From Paramoeba atlantica (taxonomy: Eukaryota > Discosea), in contig CDRNVI010000040.1 of assembly GCA_977017575.1 (NCBI GenBank), forward strand, positions 744,001 through 808,000: 64,000 nt of DNA, read 5' to 3'. Made by a program: the position numbers and the translations under genes. The notes beneath the pieces were generated by a model that searched no databases, was not told the origin of the DNA, and was given only the letters and a program-made list of their open reading frames with translations. This document shows positions 55,851-64,000 of the stretch, piece by piece (the first letter of the stretch is position 1; every line of letters starts with the position of its first letter).

Positions 55851-56278
55851 TACTAGAAGCTTTTCAACTTGAGATTGAAAAGCTTAATGCATATACAATA
55901 GTTGCGCAACTGCGCGACTATCTACCCTGAGCATCGTGGCTGGGTTCACTGCAATCGTAAAGAATCCGTAAAGATTACGAATTGGTTACGAATTTTCATT
56001 AACTGAAAGAAGAAATGATATTTTATTTTATTATATTAAAGTTTAAACGTACGCGTCTGGCATACTCCAAATTCCATTGTCAAGGTACTATTGGATCATA
56101 AAGTTCTTCAGAAAACACTAACATTAAATAATTGGTGCACAAAACAATCAAGAAGGTCAAAAAAGAATTGTACAATGGAAATTTTGAACAAACGTTAGGG
56201 ATGCAGGACGTCAATACCTAGTCTCAAAAGAGGCAATCATCTGTCCTCTGTACAGGTCAGCACAATCTCAAGCACAGC
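55851..56278. other. 3' region of LINE M, no gene seen
   Basis: AT-rich with GATATTTTATTTTATTATAT near 56015, perhaps the LINE M 3' tail. The right part is unassigned. Confidence 0.35.
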
Positions 56279-57369
56279 TACTGAAGCGCCATGGGGGATT
56301 AGGTCTGAGATCCGAAGCTCTCCACGCTTCCGCGGCTTACGTTGCATCCGTCGCCTTTGCCTCTGACAAAGATTCCTGGGATCCCGAAGACGCTGAAGGT
56401 TTCTCGGAGGCCGTCCTCGACATCAATCAGACGGCCGGCACTGCTCTCCTCGATCCCAGAGGTCGTGTTCTCACAACTCCCAACGCCCCATGCGAGAAGG
56501 CCCTGAGCGCGCCGTACTCCTACCGGAAGAGAAGGCACCCTCCGCCAGGGAATGATCCTCCCCCCCCGGACGAGCCTCCGGGACATGTTCTTCGTACGAC
56601 TTCCAGCGCGGCCAACACACCCACGGATGCCTACCTACTCTCGACTCCCCTCTACGGTTCTGAAGAATGCCAGGAAATGTTACCCCCACAGTGGCCCAAA
56701 GGGAAGACCCCGAGCCAGCGGGTAATCAGTTATGCTATTGCAGCCCATGCCTTTTCCCAGGAATATGAGACAACTGACGCACGAACCAGTGCAAGGTGGA
56801 TCTCCCAGTGTGGCACGGGAGCGAGCAGCTGGGCCTTTGTGACTCCTTTGAAAGACCTTGGGCACGCCTTTACCCCCACACAATTCCGAACTTTGGCCCG
56901 TTGGTGGTTAGGCGTGGACATCCACCATGAAGATAGCACGTTCCCCATGCCGAAATGCTCGCTCCCCCTTGACAGCAGAGGGGATCATGCACTGTCTTGC
57001 AAACATGGCCATGGTATTGTGACCAGGCGCAACGCTGTTACGGACCAGTTCGCGGACGTGTGCAGTCGAGACCGCCTCGCCCCTCAACGAGAAAAGAGTC
57101 TCGGGAACAGGGGCCCAGGTTGGGCCCTCACCAGACCTGGCAACATATACTTGCCCAGCCTTTTTCTTGGAAATCCCATTGTGCTTGACTTCGCGGTCAC
57201 CCATGCTCAGCAATTAAAATATACGGACAAAGTCCGAAACGCTAGCTGGGTTGCCGCGGGGTCATTTGCCGAACATTATTCCTCAATGGGCAAGTGCAAG
57301 CAGCGCCGAGAAGCCATAGAAGCAGGATGCGACTTTACGGCCATGATGGTCGAAAGTTATGGCGCCTAG
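56279..57369 (+). CDS. RLE-type LINE L: thumb and restriction-like endonuclease
   Basis: The frame is open from 56279 although the first ATG is at 56677. KRHGGLGLRSEALHASAAYV is the thumb region with GGLGL. Then TGASSWAFVTPLKDLGHAFT, FRTLARWWLGVD, a zinc knuckle CSLPLDSRGDHALSCKHGHG with RRN, and the nuclease RPGNIYLPSLFLGNPIVLDF and AVTHAQQ with a later Lys. The usual RPADI reads RPGNI, so a catalytic Asp may be lost. GC-rich, unlike LINE M but like 52230-52725, which supports one element split by LINE M. Confidence 0.8.
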
Positions 57370-57934
57370 AGCCCCAGCGCTTCAGCCGTGCTCCGCAAAG
57401 TCGGTGAGAGGTGTTCGCACGCCTCGGGGGGTCTACTTTCGGAAGGTGAGGCAACGAGCCGAATCTCCGCTGAACTAAACACACCTTATGCGCTTTCAAG
57501 CGCGCATGATGGTTGCTCGTTCACCTTCCGAAGACCCCATAGCAACGCTGGAGGAGTAGCCTCCAGACCCATAGCAACGCTGGAGGAGTAGCCTCCAGAG
57601 CGGCCCGAGGCCGATCGAGCCGACAGTGCCTATCCTCACGCCTCGCTTTCACGAGCAAGGTACCCCAATGTGAGATAGGTACGGGTTCGGAACATTCATC
57701 CGAGTCCGGCGATCAAAACCCAACTTCGTGACCGTGCCGCTGTCGGCACATGCCCGCGCCTGCGCCCTCCCGTATAACAAGGGAAGGGTTCCCAAGCCAG
57801 GCCATGGAGAGGTCTAGAGATCCGGTCCGAAGCGCGCACTGTTGGAAGAAGGAGTGGAGCACGCGCGGATGGATTTTTGGGGGGGAGTGAGGGAAAGAGG
57901 AGGGCAAAGTTTGGAAGGCGCGGATGGTTGATTG
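57370..57934. other. LINE L 3' end and repeat blocks
   Basis: A 32-bp unit (CCCATAGCAACGCTGGAGGA with GTAGCCTCCAGA) is tandemly duplicated at 57536-57600 and can form a GGAG/CTCC hairpin. From 57730 a block (GCCTGCGCCCTCCCGTATAA to CCGGTCCGAAGCGCGC) recurs at 58510-58625. No gene recognised. Confidence 0.5.
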
Positions 57935-58250
57935 GGGGTAGTTGGTAGACGGTTAACAACCTGCAGGTTGTTGGTCCGATTCCCGCTATCGACAAAACTC
58001 GCAACCTGGCGGCCTCACTACAAAGGGAAAGCGATCAGGAGTGCCTTCAAGGCCCAAACCCAACTCCGCTCCCCTGGAGGACCGACCCGGAACCTCCGAA
58101 CTGAACCAGGCTCCAGCGCAGCCCCTAAATTGCGAGCTGCTTACGCAAAGAAGGCTTGAGACACTACACGATGCGGGGTTGGACGCCCGTCCTGGTAACT
58201 ACGGTTGGGTAGCCGTGCTCGGGCTGCAAGGCGTCGAGTGCCGTCTGGGA
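57935..58250 (+). mobile_element. SINE-2 copy T5, 3' truncated
   Basis: Head with TAGTTGGTAGACGG and GGTCCGATTCCCGC (B box one mismatch), body to GCCGTCTGGGAAGG. The final part and CTT tail are missing. About 10 bp of the head (TGGGCCTTAC) is deleted. Confidence 0.85.
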
Positions 58251-58319
58251 AGGTGAGAAGGATTGGGCCTGGATTGCTTCCTTCTGATTTTTATTATTAT
58301 TGTTATCAGAATCATAAAT

Positions 58320-58502
58320 AACTTAAGGCAGGTTGAATTGCTAGTTTTGGGCTACAACAAGTGAAATTGCTAATTTGATTGCTTGTTTATAAATCATATA
58401 CCGCCCCCCCAATGGACCTACTTGGTTCGTCTACTGGGTCAAAATATAGATGCAATGCCGCATTTTATACTTCTCCCCCCGTATTAATTGCAAAAAAAAA
58501 AA
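58320..58502 (+). repeat. poly(A)-ended short repeat, copy 3
   Basis: GAATTGCTAGTTTTGGGCTA to CTCCCCCCGTATTAATTGC and 12 A. Shares MDLLGSSTGSKYR-coding sequence with copy 1. A further A-run end of the same type is at 58670-58712. Confidence 0.8.
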
Positions 58503-58509
58503 AGTCCTG

Positions 58510-58712
58510 TTTCGTGACCGTGCCGCTGTCGGCACAAGCCCGCGCCTGCGCCCTCCCATATAACAAGGGAAGGGTTCACAAGTCAGGCCGAGGAGTGGTC
58601 GAAAGACCCGGTCCGGAACGCGCAGATGGATTGGGCATGAATTGCTTCTTTTTATTATTATTGCTATAAACTCCTACTCTTCCCCCCCTATTTATTGCAA
58701 AAAAAAAAAAAA
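58510..58712. repeat. second copy of the 57706-57840 block
   Basis: GTGACCGTGCCGCTGTCGGC and GCCTGCGCCCTCCCATATAA to GGTCCGGAACGCGC match 57728-57838. It is followed by a short poly(A) repeat end. Confidence 0.7.
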
Positions 58713-59010
58713 ACTTCTTGGGTGAGACGTGTTGACCAAGGCGGCACCAACGTGCTGTTGCCAACACGCTGCGTCGACGAGCTGTACATCAACACGGCTT
58801 ACCCAAGAGGTGTGAGCCGGGTAAGGGGAGCTGGTTGCCTGAGGGGAGGGTCCGGGACGGTCCTCCGAGTACTGGGCCTAGTCGGGTATCAGCCCAGCCT
58901 CTTAGAGTGAGGCCGCCAGGAATATTGAGATGAGCGGTTTTGAACTCGCCGCCTGAGCACCATGTGCTTCAAACTTTGAAATCTTGCCACTCCGCCACCT
59001 CGGCCTACTC
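58713..59010 (-). mobile_element. SINE-1 copy S9, rearranged 3' end
   Basis: Minus-strand SINE-1 with head near 58925-59010 (the A-box region is duplicated: CTCCGCCACCTCGGCCTAC). The 3' end is missing; instead CTTCTTGGGTGAGACGTGTT (58713-58733), an inverted piece of the body, follows the A run. Confidence 0.8.
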
Positions 59011-59263
59011 CGCCACCTCCATTTGTGGCATTGGTGCTAGCTGAGGTTTTATCCCTACCCATCTCCCGGAGAAGTCAGACATACCAGGGCGAGAGAATCG
59101 CCATTGCCTTTAACGTAAACGACGTTATGTCCATCATGATGTCTCTGAATAGAGCATCTTTTATTTCCACCGTTTTGGAGGGTTTCATCACAAACAATGT
59201 GTGAATTGATGATAATATTCTCAATCAGTTGAAAAGATGTGAGTGTTAGCGTGGAGCACTGAT

Positions 59264-60035
59264 TCACACGTTCCAGCTCATCATCGCATGAGCTCTGTTA
59301 CTCTCAGCTTGTGTGATTCGAAGTCGAAAAAGCCCGAGCTTCAGCATGCCGCGGATGGCGGTAAAAATGCTTTTGAAGCCCCTTAAACGTGAACATTTGC
59401 TCGGTGGCGCACAAAGTGCACTTGAACTTGTTCTGTTCGCAGTGGAGGGCGAATTCGATCCAGTCGACTTTTGTTTGAACATAACGTGTATGCTCACTTG
59501 ATACCAAATGGTATTCATCTGCTGGGATAATACCCGTTGTTCCTTGAATCTGTGCGAAATACGTACATACTTCGCACAGAGGAACATTCGTATCAGTTGG
59601 GAGCACCTGTGAAGGGTGTCCCATACTGAGTATGTGTCGCATCATAGGTTTGACACTTTGCTTACGTATGGCGTGGAGTGCACCACATACGATCCAATGG
59701 AGAAACTTACGTGAAACCCCCGTTTAGGATGTAGATACGCCATTTCCCGGTGTTTCAGAGAATTCGCGCGAGTCGTATCCACCATGACTGGCGGTAAATC
59801 TTGCAAGATAGCAAAGTAATTGCAAGGAATACATAAATGCATTCCTTCGCAATGCTGTGCTACATGCTTGGTCATAGCCTCTTTTTCAAGAGGTGTTTCG
59901 GAACACCCAAGCAGTTTGCACTGGTATGTGTTTTCCGTTTCAAGGACATTTTCTGTCCAAAATGCGTGCCACTTCTTGTGCTCAGAGCACTTTGCAGGAT
60001 TGTGCTTCTTGTGCGGCATGCGCCCCGCACCTAAG
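59264..60035 (-). pseudogene. C2H2-type zinc-finger gene fragment joined to LINE K
   Basis: Two minus-strand frames carry Cys/His pairs: YQCKLLGCSETPLEKEAMTK with HVAQHC, LCIPCNYFAI with later H..H, LCEVCTYFAQIQG, and KCTLCATEQMFTFKGLQKHF with YRH. The frames meet near 59642 at a stop/frameshift. At 60035 it joins LINE K sequence in frame (FTSENMFLGAG then RMPHKKHNPAKCSEH). It could be a captured host gene or part of another element. No catalytic domain. Function unknown. Confidence 0.55.
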
Positions 60036-60283
60036 AACATATTCTCACTAGTGAAGTACCTCCATACCACATGGAGCCGAGATCCGACTCTAACTGACTT
60101 TATCAGTGCTCGCGTCACCCTCTGGCGAAGTTTAGCAGGTCCTCTCCGCTGTGGTGGGCGAAAAAGAACCCCCCGAGCACGCTTGGTTCGTGTAAGAGTT
60201 TCAAACATCTCTGTCTCCTTACACGCGCCGGAAGCATTCGCAATATTTTTATAATCATATTATAAAAATGGTGTTCTTATAGA
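60036..60283 (-). pseudogene. LINE K: 5' end fragment
   Basis: LTRTKRARGVLFRPPQRRG, AKLRQRVTRALIKSVRVGSR and LHVVWRYFTSENMF, nearly the same as LINE J, then a switch to zinc-finger sequence at 60035. The remnant of the 17-bp array (ATTATAAAAATGGTGTTCTT) lies at 60258-60280, cut by MITE M4. Confidence 0.8.
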
Positions 60284-60287
60284 AACC

Positions 60288-60508
60288 CAGATTGAAAGGG
60301 GCGAGGGAGATACGAAGCAACAGGCGTGGCGGATTCCCACTGAAAAGAAATGGTATATCCCTGGACGAAGTTTGTCTCCGAGCTAGCACGCGCAAAGGCT
60401 TTACTCGTGCGGAGTAAAGTAACTCCGGGGGGATACCATTTCTTTTCAGTGGGAATCTGCAACGCCTGTTGCTTCGTATCTCCCTCGCCCCTTTCAATCT
60501 GGGCTATC
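60288..60508. mobile_element. MITE M4
   Basis: CCCAGATTGAAAGGGGCGAG to the complement near 60500, with the GAAGCAACAGGCGTGG and CACTGAAAAGAAATGGTAT inner arms of M1. Close relative of M1. Confidence 0.85.
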
Positions 60509-60655
60509 TCCCAGCTGGCCACCCTTCCACAACATGGCCAGCTCGCCACCCTTGTGTGCAGCTTGCCCCTGCATCTACATTGCATTACTGCAGTCACGTG
60601 GCAGTGCACTTACTCTCGCACGTGCCACTGCATCTACACTGCGTTCACTGCCTCA
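60509..60655. repeat. composite satellite fragment
   Basis: CAGCTGGCCACCCTTCCACA units followed by two diverged CACGTG units (TCACGTGGCAGTGCACTTAC). Its end TTCACTGCCTCA is the target of SINE S10. Confidence 0.8.
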
Positions 60656-61039
60656 GTGGAGGTGGCGGAGTGGCAAGAATTCAAAGTTTGAAGCACATGG
60701 TGCTCAGGCGGCGAGTTCAAACCCGCTCATCGCAATATTCCTGGCGGCCTCACTCTAAGAGGCTGGGCTGATAACCGACTAGGCCCAGTACTCGGAGGAC
60801 CGTCCCGGACCCTCCCCTCAGGGAACCAGCTCCTTACCCGGCTCACACCTCTTGGGTAAACCGTGTTGACGTACAATTCGTCGACGCAGCGTGTTGGCAA
60901 CAGCACGTTGGTGCCGCCTTGGACAAGCGGAAACTGGTAGAGGACGTCGGTCTCGGAACTTCCAAATCTGTCTGTGAAGGGTCTGGCTTGCCAGTGACCA
61001 TCCGGAGCAATCCGGAATGATTTGGATTTTTTTTGGATT
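60656..61039 (+). mobile_element. SINE-1 copy S10, full length with 12-bp TSD
   Basis: Plus-strand reference copy. Head GTGGAGGTGGCGGAGTGGCA (A box) and GGCGAGTTCAAACCCGCTC (B box), so it is tRNA-derived. The body is about 300 bp, and the tail is ATGATTTGGATTTTTTTTGG. TTCACTGCCTCA is duplicated at 60644-60655 and 61040-61051. Confidence 0.94.
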
Positions 61040-61051
61040 TTCACTGCCTCA

Positions 61052-61111
61052 CGTCCAAATCCAATCCAAATCATTCCGGATTGCTCCGGATGGTCACTGG
61101 AAAGCCAGACA
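61052..61111 (-). mobile_element. SINE-1 fragment S11
   Basis: Only the last ~55 bp of SINE-1 (AAATCATTCCGGATTGCTCC to GAAAGCCAGAC), in front of S12. It may be an aborted or rearranged copy at the same site. Confidence 0.8.
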
Positions 61112-61494
61112 AATCCAAATCCAAATCATTCCGGATTGCTCCGGATGGTCACTGGCAAGCCAGACCCTTCACAGACAGATTTGGAAGTTCCGAAGCCGAC
61201 GTCCTCTACCAGTTTCCGCTTGTCCAAGGCGGAACCAACGTGCTGTTGCCAACACGCTGCGTCGACGAACTGTACGTCAACACGGCTTACCCAAGAGGTG
61301 TAAGCCGGGTAAGGGAGCTGGTTCCCTGAGGGGAGGGTCCGGGACGGTCCTCCGAGTACTGGGCCTAATCGGTTATCAGTCCAGCCTCTTAGAGTGAGGC
61401 CGCCAGGAATATTGCGATGAGTGGGTTTGAACTCGCCGTCTGAGCACCATGTGCTTCAAACTTTGTGTTCTTGCCACTCCGCCACCTCCGCCTT
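61112..61494 (-). mobile_element. SINE-1 copy S12, full length, inverted to S10
   Basis: Complete minus-strand SINE-1 with its head near 61400-61494. It faces S10 tail to tail and is inserted in the left part of MITE M5. Confidence 0.9.
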
Positions 61495-61650
61495 TGGCAA
61501 ACTACCACAAAACTGGAACAGCATCTCCCGGTTTGTAGAGCATTCTGATGTGACAAAAGGATCTTTAACGGTTGATACCGTTCCAGTTTTGTGGTAGTTT
61601 GCCAAAGGTCCCTTTAGTATCTCCCTCGACCACTTTAGCCTGGGTTTAAT
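61495..61650. mobile_element. MITE M5, left end lost to SINE S12
   Basis: TTTGGCAAACTACCACAAAA and its complement at 61588-61607, loop with AGGATCTTTAACGG, then GTATCTCCCTCGACCACTTT and AGCCTGGGT. Inner arms related to M2. Confidence 0.8.
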
Positions 61651-62509
61651 TGCGGTGGTTGTATAACTACCGCTCTAACCTCGATTATTGCAAGAAAAAG
61701 TGAACAAAACAGTGAAAATATAAAGAGAAGCACAGTAATATACACACGGGGGGGGGTCCAGGTGAGCACGAGCAAATGTTTTTTAAAAAAAATATTTTTC
61801 GAAACAAAACCGCAGAAGCGGTAGCCGGGGTCTTGGCGCGCATTTTCCACCCCCCTGCCCGGGGGTGTTTTCCACCCGTGCCCGGGGGGTTTTCCACCAC
61901 CCATCGTGTGCGCAGGACGGGTCCGCCAAGTTCGGATTTTTTCGGAAAAAAAAATCGAAAAAAATTTCAACTTGGCGAAAACAATGGCAAAAAAAATATT
62001 TTTCCAAAATCGTTTCCTCTATTGTATTTTGATTAGTTTGGGGCCTACACTAGCTTTCTCGGCCGTTGTTTTCACAAGGTATCCTTTCTTCAAGCCGTGG
62101 TGCTCCCTCAAAATGACCCATTTTGACTAAAAAAGGTGAAAAAGTATTTTTCGGACCTAGAGGGGCATTTTTGTGTCGAAAGAATGGTATGGTTGGAGTC
62201 GCATTCTCTACCAAATACGTTCTGTAGGCTTTGATTCGTGGCTACGAGTGATTTCCCGCACGAAAATGTCGGATTTAGTGCTCTGAGAGCAAAATTACCC
62301 AAAAATGACCCCATTTTTACCTGAAAATCGGCTATTTTGGGTATAATCTTTCCGTTTTCTTCAGCTTTCCAGGCCAAATTTTCTTTTTTAGGCTCTTCGT
62401 TAAACGCGGAGGTCGTTTTCAACTCGACACGCGCAGCACAAGTTACTTGTGCATGAGTGACTTCTAAGTTGAAAACAACCACCGCATTTAACGAAGAGCC
62501 TAAAAAAGA
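61651..62509 (-). mobile_element. foldback element F5
   Basis: Right hairpin GCGGTGGTTGTATAACTACC at 61652, shortened body (the long C/G tract is reduced to one GGGGGGGGTCC run), palindrome at about 62385-62509. Diverged from F1-F4 (about 10-15% by eye). No clear duplication. Confidence 0.85.
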
Positions 62510-62759
62510 ATAAAATTGTAAACTTCGTCACCGGTAGTGTCATTTTCTCGACCGACACCGCTTAAAAATACACTAATTTTTACGAGCACTGTATATGGCA
62601 TATCCTGTCACTGAACTTACGTAGGCATTGATTTTACAATTCTAAATCAATTGAAATACAAACGAGCACGACTTTTTTGACCCCTTTTTTTCTCTCTCTC
62701 GTACTCTAAAACACGTTTTCACACCACAACCCTCAAATCTATTTTTTTCCTTCAAAAAC
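62510..62759. other. no gene recognised
   Basis: About 250 bp of unique AT-rich sequence. No supportable ORF or repeat. Confidence 0.3.
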
Positions 62760-63052
62760 CCTTCCCTACCCCTCCCAATGTCTCTCCCACCCCCATCCCA
62801 AAACCCCCCAACCCCCCCAATCCCCTCTCCCAAAACGAAAACCAAAACCCCACCCCCTCCCACGCTCTCCAACGACCCACCACCTTCTCCCCCCCCCTCC
62901 CCCTCCCCTCCCCCCTCCCCCCCTCCCTCCTCGCCCTCTACCGCGCCCTCCTCGCGGCCTCCACCCCCTCCCCCCCCTCCCCCCCGCCCGGCCCTGGGCC
63001 GACTTCGCGGACCGTTCCGCGCTCACCCCCCCCGCCTCCCCCCCGACGGGAA
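62760..63052. repeat. C-rich low-complexity tract
   Basis: About 290 bp, almost purely CCC/TCC/ACC on the plus strand. The Pro-rich or Gly-rich ORFs here are translations of this tract. Confidence 0.9.
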
Positions 63053-63059
63053 TTGTTTC

Positions 63060-63410
63060 GGAAATTGTTTTTTGAAAAAAAATTCAACTTGGCGAAAAAA
63101 ATGACAAAAAAAATATTTTTCCAAAATCGTTTCCCCTATTGTATTTTGATAGTTTGTGGGACCTACACGAGCTTTCTCCGCAGTTGTTTTCTCAAGGTAT
63201 CCCTTCTTCGAACCGTGGTGCGCCCTCAAAATGACCCATTTTTGACTAAAAAAGGTGAAAAAGTATTTTTCGAACCTAAAGAGGCATTTTTGTGTCGAAA
63301 GAATGGTATGGTTGGAGTCGCATTTTCTACCCAATACGTTCGGCAGGCTTTCATTCATGCCTACGAATGATTTCCCACGCGCAATTACAACCACCGCAAT
63401 AACCGGATTG
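63060..63410 (-). mobile_element. foldback element F6, truncated at both ends
   Basis: Body from TTGAAAAAAAATTCAACTTG to GATTTCCCACGCGCAA, followed by a short ACAACCACCGCAATAACCGG end. Lacks the palindrome and the C/G tract. Confidence 0.75.
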
Positions 63411-64000
63411 CGGTGGTTGTAAAACTACCGCTCTACACTCGATTATTGAAAAAAAAGTGAACAAAAACAGTGAAAATATAAAGGGGAACACAGTAATATA
63501 ATAGAAGAAAAAAATATAAAAGGGGGCTCCGGCGGTCCAAAACTGAAAAAAAAAATTGAAAAAAATGGGGGGTCCAGGGGGGGGCATGGTCGAGCAAATT
63601 TTTTCGAAAAAATTAGTTTTCGAAAAAGAACCGCAGAAAGGGTAACCGGGGTCTTGGCGCGCATTTTCCACCCCCCTACCCGGGGTGACCCCCCCGCGTA
63701 TCCGCAGGACGGATCCGCCAAGTTCGGATTTTTTCGGAAAAAAATTTTTGAAAAAAATTTCAACTTGGCGAAAAAAATGACAAAAAAAATATTTTTCCAA
63801 AATCGTTTCCCCTATTGTATTTTGATAGTTTGGGACCTACACTAGCTTTCTACGCAGTTGCTTTCGCAAGGTATCACTTCTAACCGTGGTGCGCCCCTCA
63901 AAATGACCCATTTTTGACTAAAAAAGGTGAAAAAGTATTTTTCGGACCTAAAGGGGCATTTTTGTGTCGAAAGAATGGTGTGGTTGGAGTCGCATTCTCT
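63411..64000 (-). mobile_element. foldback element F7, runs off the window
   Basis: ATTGCGGTGGTTGTAAAACT start, short GGGGGGTCCAGGGGGG tract, then the normal body to the right edge. The palindromic end would be outside the window. Confidence 0.82.

Noticed and set aside
62766-63104. Pro-rich and Gly-rich proteins
   Set aside because: Encoded only by the C-rich low-complexity tract.

Overview
The window reads as nuclear DNA of a eukaryote, and nearly all of it is transposable elements inserted into one another. I found no convincing host gene, rRNA, functional tRNA gene or CRISPR array. The evidence for a eukaryote is tRNA-derived SINEs with pol III A/B boxes, non-LTR retrotransposons (LINEs) of both the APE-endonuclease and the restriction-like-endonuclease (RLE) type, a Rep/helicase Helitron, MITEs and long microsatellites. 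The species cannot be assigned from this sequence; a protist or alga is possible, but that is a guess.

Layout. 1-7.2 kb: two minus-strand APE LINE copies (A, C) around a plus-strand RNase H fragment (B) and a SINE-1. 7.2-8.7 kb: 18-bp arrays upstream of LINE C, then a composite palindrome/CACGTG satellite with a tRNA-like end. 8.9-17.3 kb: LINE D, interrupted by the nearly intact LINE E and by a foldback element. 17.4-18.3 kb: a MITE and a SINE-2. 18.5-26.2 kb: a decayed Helitron (minus strand: zinc-finger ORF, DUF6570-like region, Rep, PIF1-type helicase, Ulp1/C48 protease) split by a SINE-1 that lies between 158-bp direct repeats. 26.6-28.4 kb: second satellite copy. 28.7-31 kb: MITE+SINE, foldback fragment, GCACATT minisatellite and a small IS30-like HTH ORF. 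31-35.7 kb: LINE F. 36-42.5 kb: SINE-2 with a long GAA tail, then LINE G with LINE I nested in it. 42.5-45.2 kb: foldback elements in both orientations. 45.2-48.2 kb: LINE J, SINE-2 with a CTT tail, LINE H. 48.5-51.5 kb: LINE G tail copy, satellite fragment, MITE, and a 5'-truncated near-identical copy of the LINE F 3' end. 51.5-57.4 kb: RLE-type LINE remnants, one apparently nested in another. 57.4-64 kb: SINEs, zinc-finger fragments, LINE K 5' end, MITEs and foldback elements.

How the parts fit. The APE LINEs encode one long protein: N-terminal basic/Tudor-like region, APE endonuclease, reverse transcriptase, RNase H and a lysine/arginine-rich tail. They probably supply the machinery for the SINEs. 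The most unusual pattern is that every APE LINE with a preserved 5' end has its own 17-18-bp tandem array directly upstream of the ORF start, with a different unit sequence in each LINE but nearly the same unit length. Other notable points are the 158-bp direct repeats around one SINE, a foldback element with hairpins at both ends, and a GCACATT minisatellite next to the IS30-like ORF. Several LINE copies have independently lost the YADD part of the RT.
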